From Atkinsonella hypoxylon (lineage: Eukaryota > Ascomycota > Sordariomycetes > Hypocreales > Clavicipitaceae): a stretch of DNA of 64,000 nucleotides. The stretch spans positions 620,001 to 684,000 of the forward strand of contig JFHB01000001.1 in assembly GCA_000729835.1 (NCBI GenBank), given 5' to 3'. The notes under the pieces were generated by a model that was not told the DNA's origin, ran no database searches, and saw only the letters and a list, made by a program, of their open reading frames with translations. Positions 22,539 to 34,514 of this stretch are shown piece after piece. A program made the position numbers and the translations under genes. Positions within the stretch are counted from its first letter, which is position 1; every line of letters starts with the position of its first letter.

Positions 22539-23577
22539 TGAGAGCACGAGTCAGGGCCTGTTTGGATGGTGCAGGGTGTTGGCAAGTAAGAGGCGAAACG
22601 GGCTACGGTTTATGAAGCTGGTGAAGAGATTCTAGGTTGGACCAGGGAAGATGAGGCCTGCTCGCTTGATGGTTGTTCGCAAATGCTTGGATCTTGTTTG
22701 TGCTTTGTTGTGGACTCACCTCTTTCTCACATGGGCCTCAGTTTTGTATCACTGCTTAGGCGGGACATTGTCCCGGAGAGATTCATGCCTCCTGAATAGA
22801 TGAGCGGGCGGTCAAAGAACAGTCTACCAAGTAAGTTATTGGCTTTTCATAATAGCGTTGCAGCTATACTGACGGGCGCATGATCAATCTGCTGAAGGCG
22901 CAAGAGATTCGAGCATCACGCGTTGTCTGCGAATGCTCTTTGTACGACACAGTATTTGTGTGATTTGCACCCGTTCCACATGTGGCCTTTTCAGTCAATG
23001 CTGGCCGGGCACAACGGTGCATGCCCGCATTTACTCTGATCTCGTGGAAGAATGGCTAAAGGCTTCTAGATGAGATGAGCCATCAGACATCGGCGCGGTA
23101 ACGTTAATTGTGTTCTTAGCCGTAATGACACTACTTGAGTGTATGGATGTTAAATGCTTGTAATTGAAATGTTTTTTTGCGAAAAACATGGATATATTTT
23201 GCAAAAATCTTGACCTGCGGGGTCTGTTGCGCATATGTCTTGTTTTGCAGGGCACGGCTTGTTGATGCATGGTGAACAAGATAGTGATACGGCTCCTGCA
23301 GTAGAAGACTGGAATAGGCGGAGAGATAAATGATCAGATCAAGAGGGGAGTAATAGCAGAAGGATAAAGGTACATCGTGCTGACTGGTGTTGACAAATTC
23401 AATAGGCTGTAGTAAATGGAGCATTTAAAACGCTGCCAGAAGATTCTGTCCCAATTACATACAATAAAGCAGATGTACACTGTATAAGCCTTGAGCTATC
23501 CACTGGCTTTGAGCGATAATACCGGCCACGCCGATTGAAATATAGCTATCCTGTCAGACGAAGGGCCGTTACACACG
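22539..23577. other. intergenic region between two minus-strand genes
   Basis: No gene seen. It contains the presumed promoter of the large conserved gene and the 3' region of the P450. Confidence 0.55.
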
Positions 23578-25461
23578 TCAATGCAATACTGCCTTTACTG
23601 TAACGGGTAAGCCCTTTGCAGGTTTCGCAGAAAAGATGCCTTCCATGTAGGCAACCCCCCCGTATTCCTGCGACAGGGCTAAGTCGCTATCGTCGTATGC
23701 CAACGAGAAGTCGATGTCGCGCACAGTAAGGACAAGAGCTGTGACTAAACCTGGCATCATCATGTTCTCGCCCATGCAACTGTGCTGTCCACGCTGAAAC
23801 GGCCGCCAGGAGTTGGCGAGGTCCGCGCTAGGGTTCGGTAGCCAGCGAGTGGGATCGAATGCGAATGGGTTATGTGCATATGTATCGTTGGTATGGAGGC
23901 GGGCAATGTTGGGAAAGAGCTAAGTATCGTGGATGTCGACAAGTCAGGATGGCTTCTTGGTCATTGATTATCTGGGGAGAAACACTGTACCATCAGCCCG
24001 TCCAAGGAATGCTCGATGCCATCGTAAGTGATTGTGTGTCTAGTAACTTGTTTAGTAACTGCATTTGAGGATGCCGTCATCATGACTCAAATCCATCATG
24101 CAAACTGACCCTTTCGGCGCAGTAAGGGGCGACACTCCCGGAGGACGTAGTCTCATGCTCTCCTTCACCACGGCCGTGGTGTAGGGAAGTTGCTTGATCT
24201 TGCCTGGGTTCTGACGAAGTTCTTTTATGGCAGTATCGACTCCACCGGGAAATACAGCGTTATGTTCTTTCCGCAATTCAGCTGCCACCTCTGGATTCTG
24301 AGCAATATGACTGTAAACATACTACATATTACAAGATCGTCAGCAATGCAGTCGTACGGAGAGCAAGATGCACGTAGTCAAATAAATAAGCGGAGACGTA
24401 ACTGTTAAGACCATAGACGATATGTCTGCTGCTAGAAACATGGTCATGACTGTGTCCACATGTTGAATCAGAATATCAGCATCCCAGTCTGTCTTGCCTG
24501 GGTTTCCATTCCGGAATTTAGTAGCTAGCAAGTCGAGCAGCGGTACAAATTTGTTGTATTCAGCGGGTGCCTCTCGTTGGAGGGCACCAATCAAAGATTG
24601 ACGGATCCGTGACCGAATGCGATCTTGACAAATCTCCCGCGTCTTCCTGCTCTGTCGCCGAGTCCAGAGATTCCAGGACATGGCGCTATCTGCTCGTTTG
24701 ACGATGGCGTGTATATCTGCGTTAACCGCGGAACCCCAACCGCCACGCTGAACAGCAGTGTCTTCACCGATGAGAAAGCGGAAGGTGAGGTCTGCCCCCC
24801 ATCTTTCAACCAAGTCGATCAAAGGAAAACGTCGACCAGTAGTTGCCTGCTGTAAAAGCGCGTCTCGTAGCTGCGTCGAGTACTCTACCATGTCGGGTAG
24901 GAAGCCCATGACGTTGGTAACCGAGAAAGCTTGTCGAATAGCAACGCGCGAATCATGCCACTCGTGCACGTCTGGCGAGACGAGACCACGAGAGCCGCCG
25001 ACCAGAGGATGCAGAGAACTTTCGAGCACAAATGGGTGTCGTGTATAGTCAGTGATAAAGCGATCTGCAATGACTAAACTGCCCGTTACGAGGAAGGCTT
25101 GAGGCATAAGTGGCCAGAGGTCGAGGTAAAACAAATCGGGAAGATTGTATTCATCCTGGATCAAGGATAAGATGGCGGCGCTGGGCGGGTTGCCAGGTAG
25201 CTTTTTCAAGACACTGAAGAACACGCCGATGTGGCCGAACAAGAAGCTATGAGGCAGTTTAGGCTGAGTAAAATGAAATGATTGTCAGAGACATGGGTTA
25301 GAAACTTTCAAGACCAGCTGCCAAATAAGGAATGAATATTCGGAACATACGGCGAGTGTTTGGAATTTCTGGCGATGACACCTCAGCTTCCAGAAAAAGT
25401 TGGATACAACCAGGAGCAGCAGAGAGACGACGATGGTGGGCAAGGCAGCGTGGAGGCCCAT
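23578..25461 (-). CDS. cytochrome P450, five exons
   Basis: Exons 25461-25351, 25263-24403, 24321-24110, 24039-23991 and 23919-23578 give 524 residues with a continuous frame; introns are 87, 81, 70 and 71 bp. Residues 1-22 (MGLHAALPTIVVSLLLLVVS) form the ER anchor. The I-helix is FLAADISSMVLT (about 313-324), the K-helix ExxR is ESMR (about 378-381), FDPTRW serves as the PERF-like motif, and the haem loop is PFQRGQHSCMGE with Cys at about 459. The haem loop has His where most P450s have Arg. The donor of intron 2 is GTTACG and that of intron 3 GTCAGT, both weaker than usual. The 49-bp exon 4 (ITYDGIEHSLDGLM) is easily missed, and leaving out intron 4 makes the gene look dead. Substrate unknown. 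Confidence 0.82.
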
Positions 25462-26022
25462 CTTGCATTGAGAGCTGCATCATATTCCTCTGAATAGATG
25501 GGCAGTGCCAATATGACATCCTCTCTGCCACCCCTTTATGTACGATGGTTTAGACTTGCGAGATCAGGCGGCTGGGGCATTTTCTGACAAAATTGGCAAG
25601 CGGTGTAAAATGCTCCGCATATGTCTGGTACATGTATGCAGAACTTCACAGTGTAATAGTGCGCATCTGCCATTGTGCACTTGAGACGAGATGTTGCCCT
25701 ATCGCGAGGCCGCCATGAACCACGAGCAGGGCGGCAGCTCCGAATGGGAACCCCTAATAAATAAAGCTCATCCATCAGGGACTCTTTCTGCCGACATGCC
25801 AGCTCCGTGCGTGGCATAGGCATGGGATGAATGGATATCGCTCAATGATCCAGCCCTGAAACCACGGAACCCCACCCTCGCGACACTGCGCGGTCGGCGC
25901 CAGAGCTGTGCACCGGTCTGTATTACAATTGAGCGAGAGCCGCGGAATCTTCTGTCCAGGGACTTCATGCTTGGCGTCTGGTGGATAAATTGCCGATTTT
26001 CGGTCAGCTGTACCAAGTCAGA
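25462..26022. other. divergent intergenic region
   Basis: About 560 bp between the P450 (minus) and the AAA ATPase (plus), so both promoters must lie here. No specific site recognised. Confidence 0.5.
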
Positions 26023-27909
26023 ATGCATGCAGTAAGATTCATACACCGCGCTCGACGGCCGCTTGCAAGGCCAGTGAATGCTACGCCGACGCGACATGGC
26101 CATGCCGTATTATCATCGCGACTATTTTACACGCAGGATGCCAGAAAGAGCGGTAGGTTCTCCTGTGCCATTGAGTTCGCTCAATGTAATGAGCATGAAG
26201 TCTTCGCGTTTCGTCAACTCTAAAGCCCGCCTCGTCCTCTGACATTAAGGACCCTTCTGACGTGCATTGGCCATATAGAGGACGCTAGCAAAAGTCGACG
26301 AAATGAAAATCACAGCCGCAAGTCGGACGAGCCGTCCGTGTTCGCCAAGATGGGTGAATCCGCTGCGACAACCTTCGCTCAGATCTTCGTCTTGGGTGTG
26401 GGCTTCGCGGGTGCTGGCTACCTCTACCACAAATGCTACAAGATGCTCGTCTTGTCAAAGATGACGCGGGCCTTCGAACCTGGCGATCCTGTTCTGGAGT
26501 TAGCTGCCGTCGGCAAAGATGTCCCGCACAGCCATCCTCCGGGTGAAGAGCACTGGGTGCGCCGTCCAGAGCAGGAACACGTGGATCGAATCATTACGGG
26601 CCAGGAAGTCGGTCATTACTACCTCATTCTGGGCGAGAAGGGTTCCGGAAAGAGCAGCATGCTCATTGAGGCAATGCGCAAGATGGATGGTGATGGCGTA
26701 GCCATGTTTGAGGCGCATGCAGACCCCGAGATTGTCAGAATACGACTGGGAAAGGCTCTAGATTATGAATTCCACGAAGACTACATCGGCGGATACTTTA
26801 GCGAAAAAGGACCGCGAGACATGGGTGCCTTACTGGACATCGAGCGCGCCTTGAATAAACTGGAAAAGGTAGCCATGAAATTATTTCCAGTCAGGAAGAA
26901 GCCTCTTGTCGTCATTGTCAACCAGATGCACTTGTTAAGAAACGATGACGATGGGCGCAATCTCATCGAGCTCTTGCAACAACGTGCCGAGCAATGGGCT
27001 GCGGCAGGCCTCGTCACGCTGGTTTTCAATTCGGACGACTACTGGATTTACGAGCGCCTGAAGCAGCTGTCCACAAGGATGGAGGTGTTGCCAGTATCCG
27101 ACCTTCCCAAGCAACAAGCCATTCAGGCACTTCAACGCTATCGTATGCGTTACTTTGGTGAGAAATTATCCCAGGAGCAGCTCGACGACGTGTACGACCG
27201 CGTTGGAGGGCGATTAAGCTTTTTAAACCGGGTCGCCAAAAGTCGCGATATGGTGGCCACATGTGAGCAAATCAAGGACATTGAGAAGAGATGGTTCTTG
27301 AATCAGTGTTGGATCATGGGTTCTGAAATGGATGACGATGTCATGGACCAGCAGAAGTGGGCTGTAAGTCTTCCTGCTCCGAACCTCGAATGACGTGACG
27401 TGACGTGATGTGTGTTTTTTTTTTTTTTTTTTTTTTCCCCTCAATCCAACAGCATCATAAGCTAATGTCATGTAAACCCACAGGCTGCTGCAATGGTTTT
27501 GGCACATGCTCTCGTCGAAAAGGAAGACGATATGGCCAGCACGCATGACCCCAACAAGGGCCATATTCTACCGTCCTTTCCCTTTCACATTGCACAGGAG
27601 ATTATGACTCGGTGTGACTTTATTCGAGATCTCGACAGCTTAAACCTCTTTACTATCACAAATCAAGCAGACGTGCGGGCGAGCAGTGTGCCGATGCATC
27701 GTGCATTCAGAGAAATATGTACCGAGCCGGGCTTCAAGCAGCACTTGGACAATACCATTGAAAGAATTGCCGCCATCGAAAGCTTGGGACGAACTAGAGA
27801 GCTCGTCGCCAAAGATCTAATCCTCGGTGGACAATACGACATTGCTCAAGAACGGAATAAGTTTACAGTTAAGCTGAAGACGCCAGAGGAAGATAGGAAG
27901 GATGACTGA
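26023..27909 (+). CDS. AAA-type P-loop ATPase, predicted mitochondrial
   Basis: Exons 26023-26152, 26279-27363 and 27484-27909, 546 residues. Exon 1 encodes a basic, hydroxylated, acid-poor N terminus (MHAVRFIHRARRPLARPVNA), a typical mitochondrial presequence. It splices at GTAGGT/TAG to a charged linker and then one membrane segment (about 72-95, FAQIFVLGVGFAGAGYLYH). Walker A is GEKGSGKSS at about 162-170, and LVVIVNQMH near 251 is a Walker-B-like strand in which Asn-Gln replaces the usual acidic pair. RMEVLPVSDLPKQQAIQAL and GGRLSFLNRVA fit the lid of Orc/STAND-like AAA proteins. The last intron holds a TGACG repeat and 22 T residues. Members of this fungal family are to my knowledge uncharacterised; a role at a mitochondrial membrane is inference. 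Confidence 0.82.
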
Positions 27910-28504
27910 GCGACATGACTTTCATCAAAGGTGACGATGATTATTTTGTCGTATATTTTTCCTATGTTGCATGTCGGCTGTTTTGGATAGAGAGGATGAA
28001 GCTTAGACGAAGGGCTCAGGAGGTTTGTTCTGTTTTTACGGTCGGGAATTTGGTGAGCTATGTCCACAGCGGCGATGTCGGCCGCCTACTGTGGTGTAAA
28101 GGGAATGATAGATAGAGTTTGAATAGGCCAGAGACTAGCTGATGTGAAAGAATCCGAAAGAAGAGGACATTGACGCCAATTTTTCTAAATTGAGAACCCC
28201 TAACTACCCCTCCTACTCCGTAATTACTCCCATTAACTACAACCCACTGTAAGCTCGAAGCTCGAACGCGCCTACAATTTTTTGCGGCCCCACAGTGCAC
28301 TTCACTTACAGGCGGTCGCAAATCCCAGCCTCGCACAACCTTGTCCAACACCAGACACCACCCGATGGCTGGATCTCCATCTCGCATCCACCCTTGAATT
28401 GTTCATGGAAGCGCATTCTGCACTTGCGCCGAACTCTCCTTCATTGACTGATCTGTGACGCACAAGAACGCAGTCCGCAGTTGCGGCGACTCTCTTAAAT
28501 CATT
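27910..28504. other. intergenic, promoter of the Reb1-like gene
   Basis: Tandem-oriented genes about 600 bp apart. A TACTCCGTA copy lies at 28214-28222, about 290 bp upstream of the next ATG. Confidence 0.5.
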
Positions 28505-31288
28505 ATGGCTGAGGTTGAAGACGACCGTTCAGTTGCTGGCTCGGAGGGCAATCTCAACGCGGAGGCCGGTCTTGACGCCGATTTTGGCGTCATCGAAATG
28601 TTCGACAGCAACGCCGCTCCCACCACATTCTCATCCCAGGCACCAGAAGCCATCATGACCGAAGACTCCGTTCATTCCTCGTCTAGGAAGTCGAAGCGCG
28701 ACAAAAAGGTTAAGAAGGACAAGAAACAACGGTCGTCTCAGAAGGAGGCCGGTCTTGACTCGCCTGTCCCCGAACTTGAGCAAGAGTCCGCCAAGAAGCA
28801 GCAAAAATCGACAAAGAAGTTGGTCAAAAACGTGGAAGTTCCCGATAGCCAGCCCACGACCGATCAAGCCGAGCTTGCCACGGATACCCCTTGGGGCCAA
28901 CTGCAAATGGAAGCCGCCGCAGCGTCCTCGCAGACAAAGAAGAAACGCAAGTTGTCTAACTCCGTGGATGGGAAACGACAAAAAAAGCACAGGTCCAAGG
29001 ATCAAGAGTCGGAGGACCAGCCTGGTGAGAAGGGACATCATGGGTTACAAGAGGCAGTAGCAACGTCATTTCTTCACAAGCGGAAAGACCACCCAAGTGT
29101 TTCCGAAAATGCCATAGATGAAGACCACGAAGCAGGGTCTGACCCGCAGGCATCACCAACAGTCGCCCACCTACGCAGACGCAGTCAGTCCCGAGAAGTT
29201 CGGTCGAGGGAGAATAGTATCCCTGCCTCTGCTCAGATGGGGATTGATACAGTAAGCGGACAAGGTGGTGCCGACTTTGCAGTCGACATCGACCGTGAGG
29301 CAGAACGTATTGCTCGTGAGGCCTGGAATGAGCACCGCAATGGACATGACCGTCAAATTGACGAACGGCATGGCGACCTAGATACAGAAATGCCTGATCA
29401 GTATCCGCCGGAGCCTCTCAGCATTGGCACAGACACAATGGCTGAAGCTAAATTAACCAGTCCCCAGCAGAAGAAATCACGATCCAATCGTAAGAAGGCC
29501 AAACCCACTTACTTTGAGCGACCTAGCCCCGAAATTCTGGATGATGAGAACAATAACAAAAACGCTTTGGCAGAAATGCCATCGCCATCAGCAATGACGC
29601 CGAAGCCCCGGAATAGAACGAAACGCGTGGCCAAGAGACAATCCCGTGGGCGTAAGCCAATGAGAGGAAGGCTGTCACAATCGATGGGTGGTGGCACTGT
29701 CGATGCAGAAGAACATGAGGAAGGCGCTAGTGCTAGAGAAAGGCGGAATCGCTTGACTGGGTATACCCAAGGCCGTTTTAGTGATGCTGAGCTGGCACGT
29801 ATATCGCGAGCTCTCGACACTTTCCGGGCAGATTACGGTCTGACGCAGCACGAAGTAAACGAAGTACGTGGTATCTATCTGAGGCGCGCATCTGAGCAAT
29901 GAAGCTAACTTGCCATCTAGCTTATCCATGCCTCGGGAGGAACCACGGCCGGAGAAACGCATGCGCAACTCTGGCTTCGCATTTTTGCAGAATGTCCTGA
30001 TCGACACAGGCAGAAAGTGATTAATATTACACGCAAGAAGTTCCACAACTTTGTGGCCCGCGGAACCTGGACGCCCGCGCAGGACGCTGAGCTTGCCGAG
30101 CTCATCAATGTACATGGCACAAAATGGTCACTCATTGCAAGCCTCATCAACCGTCACCCAGAAGACTTGCGAGATCGCTATCGGAACTATATTGTCTGTG
30201 GTACAAATCAACGAAAGGACGCTTGGGACGAGCAGGAAGAAGCTCGTCTTACCCAGTATATAATGGAGTCGATGCGGGCTATCGATGAGTTGCGCGCCAA
30301 TCACCCGACACGAGCCTTGCTGCAGAAAAGCTATGAAGAGCTTATTGATTGGCAGGATATCAGCGAGCGTATGGATCGCACTCGCAGTCGATTGCAATGC
30401 ATCACAAAATGGAAATCGCTCAATATTCGCACACATGGCAGAGACAAGCTCGTCTCCACTCAACCGGACTCGCAGATATCGTTCAGACTCGAGAAGGCTC
30501 GACGCCAAATTGCAGTCATGCCTGCCGAAGAGCGATATCGCCTTGTACTGGCCATTCAAGCCACTGCGGTCGGTACAGACGTTAAAATCCCATGGCAGAG
30601 ACTGGTTGACAAGCCGTTCCGAAGCCAGTGGCACCGATACACCCAAATGCTCCTATGGCGTCGTCTAAAGGCAACTGTTCCGGCTCACACACAAGCCACA
30701 GTGCGCGACACGGCTCTTTATCTGCTCGAGCATTACAACCAAACTGGTGATCTGCCAGATGTTCCGGACGAGCTCTTTGACGATGCCGATGAGATGAGAT
30801 TTATGCAAACCGTCACTCCGGTAGCTCCCACAAGTAGTGCTCAAGGCAATAATCGCAGCGCCAAATTGCTCACTTCATCAGATATGGAAGATGATGTCAC
30901 ACAACAGAACGGCGATGAAGAAGCGCCAGCTGTCGAAGATGGTCAGGACCAACCACAGGCTGAAGAGATGAAGATAGACCCGGCGCTCGCGGAAGCGGCT
31001 CAATCAACACCTGCGAAGCGAGGCAGCAAGACGCCAGCATCACGAAAACGCGGCCGGAAGTCTGCAGTGATAGACGTGGATCCTATCGAGGACGCAACGC
31101 AAGAACCTGAACAAACACAAGACCATGATTCGGAGATTGATGTGGAGCAATATCGTAAGAAAAAGACGCCAAGCAAGTTTCAGTCTCCGGGAAGTAAGAA
31201 AAATGATGAGCAGATGAGTCTGACAGACGATGATAGCATCATGGATGATATGGAGGACCTGCCGGCCAAAGTTGCAGCCGAGGCTTGA
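28505..31288 (+). CDS. reb1: Myb/SANT DNA-binding protein, Reb1-type Pol I terminator factor
   Basis: Two exons, 28505-29863 and 29921-31288 (57-bp intron, GTACGT donor, GCTAAC branch), 908 residues. The first half is disordered, with Lys-rich blocks such as KSKRDKKVKKDKKQRSS, likely nuclear localisation signals. The second half starts with LTGYTQGRFSDAELARISRAL and HASGGTTAGETHAQLWLRIF, then a Myb repeat GTWTPAQDAELAELINVHG...KWSLIASLINRHPEDLRDRYRNYI (about 500-545) and a second one starting DAWDEQEEARLTQYI. This arrangement is that of Reb1/TTF-I proteins, which bind the rDNA terminator and stop RNA polymerase I, and which also act as general regulators in yeast. The C-terminal tail is acidic. 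The family is clear; the precise role here is inferred. Confidence 0.83.
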
Positions 31289-32506
31289 AAGAGTATAGCT
31301 GGGACTATTGATGACAGGACAACTGACGAAAAAAACAGTATTATTGAAGAGTGTGCTTGTAGGGCAAGCGGTCAAAGGTGCAGGGATCAGCTGAGAAATT
31401 TGGCTCTTTAGTTGATGTATTATTTGCTATAGACAGTCTGTATGAACCACTGTCTATACGAAACGTCTAGGCGTCAAGGATGTTTAGCTTTTTGATTCAG
31501 GACTCTGCATATTTTAGCATTACAAGAGATGATCTTTTATAAATGAATCTCACAATGCTTAACAAGCGTGAACTTTGATCTGTCAACACACTTTTCGAGT
31601 GCCGTGTACTCGGCCAGATTCCACAGGGCATGAACATCAGTCACCAGGAGCTGTACGTGGAGGGCACCTGAATTGGATGAATGACGGTCGAAATCACACA
31701 ATCAACCGGTACAACCTTGGGCGTTGTACGGGGGCAGCGCAATGATGACCATGCTATGGCGAGATATACCTCATCATAACAAGTACAAGAGGCTGGTCTG
31801 CAACATGTATCTTCACCGACAGGGTGGCGGGATTGGATGGAATAAAGCCGGATAAAACACCACGTTTTTGAGAGGAAAGGATCCATGCCTAAGAAATACA
31901 TGGAGGGTACGTCCGTACGGTCTAGGAGTGATGCCAGGCTTGTTTGTTGGACGGAACGGTTCCGCTCATGTAGTATCTATGCACTTGGCAGCGTTGGAGC
32001 AGGTCTGTGCAATGCATCCCGACGGGCTATAATATACATGTAGCTTATGATTGGAACGGATGATAGAGTCTCCGCAGAAAAAAGCTACATGTAGCCTTCC
32101 TCAAGGAAGCTTGCTGACCCGTTTCAGGTTACTCGTAAGAAACTGTAGGCTAAGCCCGATTTAGGTTGCGCACGCTAGTCGGTTTTACTTACGGACTACG
32201 GAAACTACAGGCTGATTATGGTATTGACCACACAGCTCATCTCAGTTGATCAGGTGAGCACATGTATAACTACTTATAGCACTAACCTAGGCATGCAGCA
32301 TGGTATGTCTGTGTCTGGTACGAGAGACGAACGGAGGGACCGGGAGCGTAGCCAGGAGGGAGGCCCCTGAATGGTCCACGATGTCCACGACTCACATCGA
32401 TTGATATTGACGCTGACACCGGGGTCATTGCTCCTTTTCTGCGTCTTTGCGTGTAGCCGGCTACATGACATCGTGACCAGTGAAGCATGGAAATTGGTCT
32501 TTCGTA
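31289..32506. other. intergenic, no supported gene
   Basis: About 1.2 kb without a credible gene. Palindromes of the form CTACATGTAG or close to it occur at about 32036-32044 and 32085-32094. Confidence 0.5.
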
Positions 32507-34514
32507 ATGGGTGCTTCGAAACAGACGGTGGCGGTGGTCGGCTTGGGTATGTGAAACCGTGAGCGACGTTTTCGTATCACAACGAGACCGGATGTCTCTT
32601 TTCATTCACGCGGCAGACAATGTGTCATGAGTGCTGACGAGGGTTTGAGTAAGGGGCGATGGGCCTCGTGACTGTGAAGAACCTCCGCGAGGAAGGCTTT
32701 GAGGTCACTGGATTTGAGAAAAACGGATACATTGGTGGACTGTGGCATTTTACCAATGATGAGGACACCCTGAGTGTGCTGGAATGTGAGCTTTGATCTT
32801 GTTCATTTGTTTCATGTTTATGGTTTTTTTTTCATACGGCGGCGCATTCGAAAAAAAAAAAAAAAACCGTGCTGATGTAGTCGGTCAGCGACCCAGATCA
32901 ATATATCTATTGACAAGGTTTGCATCTGTCCTTTTGTGGCTTTGCGGCTCATCATGCTGACCGTGGTGCCAAGGCGTGCTATACTGATTTTCCATTTCCA
33001 AAAGGTAAACCTTGGAAGCATCAATGCCCATTGTTTACATAATGAGACTAATACCCCCAGGAACTCCGCATCATTGCCGGGCTAAAGAAGTGGAGGAGTA
33101 TATTGAAAGCTACGCGGATCACTTCGACTTACGACGACATTGCAGATTGAATACCACTGTCAAAGCTATACGCCGTGATGAGAAAACGGGGGAGTGGAGG
33201 CTGGAACTTGAAGGACAGCCGTCGATGTGGTTTGACAAGGTCGTAATGGCGACGGGCCCGCATGCTTGCGTTGTGATACCCGAGTTCGAGGGATCACAAT
33301 TGTTCGAAGGGAGAATTTTGCATGTCAAGGCTTTCAAGAGGTATGTTATGTTCTCCATGGCTATAAGTAGGCTGCGTCGTGTCTCTGGCTCACAGGTTGG
33401 TTTGCAGCCCCGAGAGGTTTGCCGGACAGAAAGTTGTCGTTCTTGGACTGGGAAACTCAGGAGCGGATGTATGCAACGAACTCGTCGGACATGCATCCAG
33501 CATCTTATTATCACATAACAAGGGCGCCCTGATTGTAAGTCCAGCCACTAGATCGGACGAGCTTGTCCAAAGTCCGCGAGCTCACATACTCAGATGCCGC
33601 GGGAGTCCAAGGGCATACCGCTGAGTGACCAGCTCTCATACCGTTTCTTCCGCGTCCAGCGACTCTTGGAGACATGGGCTCCGAGACTATCGGAGTGGCT
33701 ACTTAACCGCGTAGCTGCCTCCATGATGCACAAGTTCCTGGGCCCAATCGACCCAGCATGGCGACTAGGCGACGCTCACTCCGTGCGGTCCACCAGCCCC
33801 GTCATCTCGGACAACCTCATCTCGAACTTGAGGACCGGCGCCGTGTTATCCGTGCCTGGCATCCAGCGCATCACAGGCGCCCGGGAAGTCGAGCTAGCAG
33901 ACGGCCAGCGCGTCGAAGCAGACGCCATAATCTACTGCACAGGCTACGGGAACAAGTTCACCATGCTCCCGCCAGAGTACGACCCCACGGTGCATACGCC
34001 GCCGGCGTGGACGCAAGCGCTCGGCTCCAAAAACCGGGCCCTCCCGCGCCTGTACCAGAACGTCTTCTCGCTCCAGGCCCCCGAGACCCTGGCCTTTGTG
34101 GGATGTGCCTGGCTTGCCGTAGGGGCGTTTTGCCTCGCGGACCTGTCGAGCATGTGTATCGCGCAGGTCTGGCGCGGTAGCTCGCGGCTCCCCTCGAGGA
34201 CGGAGCAGCTGCGCTGGGTGGAGGAGCAGGAGGCCAGGATATGCGCGCTGGCTCGTCAGGGAACGGTAATCCCTTCGGCTGTGGCTCCGCAACCTTGGCT
34301 CGTCTGGGCGGACGAGACGGCCGGGGCGGGCTTGGAGGAGCATTTGGGTTGGGGATGGAAGGGCTGGGTGTTTTGGTGGAGGGAGTACCGGCTTTGGAAG
34401 ATGCTGATGGATGGACCCTCGGTGGCTGCGTCCTGGAGGCTGTTTGAGGGCAAGAGGAAGGCTTGGGATGGGGCGAGGGATGAGGTTGAACGGTTGAATC
34501 TGCAGAGACGGTGA
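32507..34514 (+). CDS. flavin-containing monooxygenase (FMO-like)
   Basis: Proposed exons 32507-32546, 32654-32785, 32918-33004, 33061-33340, 33408-33534 and 33594-34514, 528 residues in one frame. Splicing of exons 1 and 2 builds the FAD site VVGLGAMG (about 10-17), followed by GFEVTGFEKNGYIGGLWHF. The FMO fingerprint FEGRILHVKAF (about 168-178) and the NADPH site VLGLGNSG (about 191-198) follow, then ADAIIYCTGYGNKF and a long C-terminal domain. Family members oxygenate soft nitrogen or sulfur atoms using NADPH and FAD. Exon 3 is the weak point: its first 20 residues (CLHLSFCGFAAHHADRGAKA) do not look like the family, and the usual sequence before CYTDFPFP is missing. The intron before it carries a run of 16 A. 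Either a local deletion has altered the gene or my acceptor is wrong. Confidence 0.78.

Noticed and set aside
23920..23990. Three stop codons suggesting the minus-strand P450 is a RIP-mutated pseudogene
   Set aside because: They lie inside a 71-bp intron with donor GTACAG and acceptor TAG that restores GLM-LFPNIARLH in frame.
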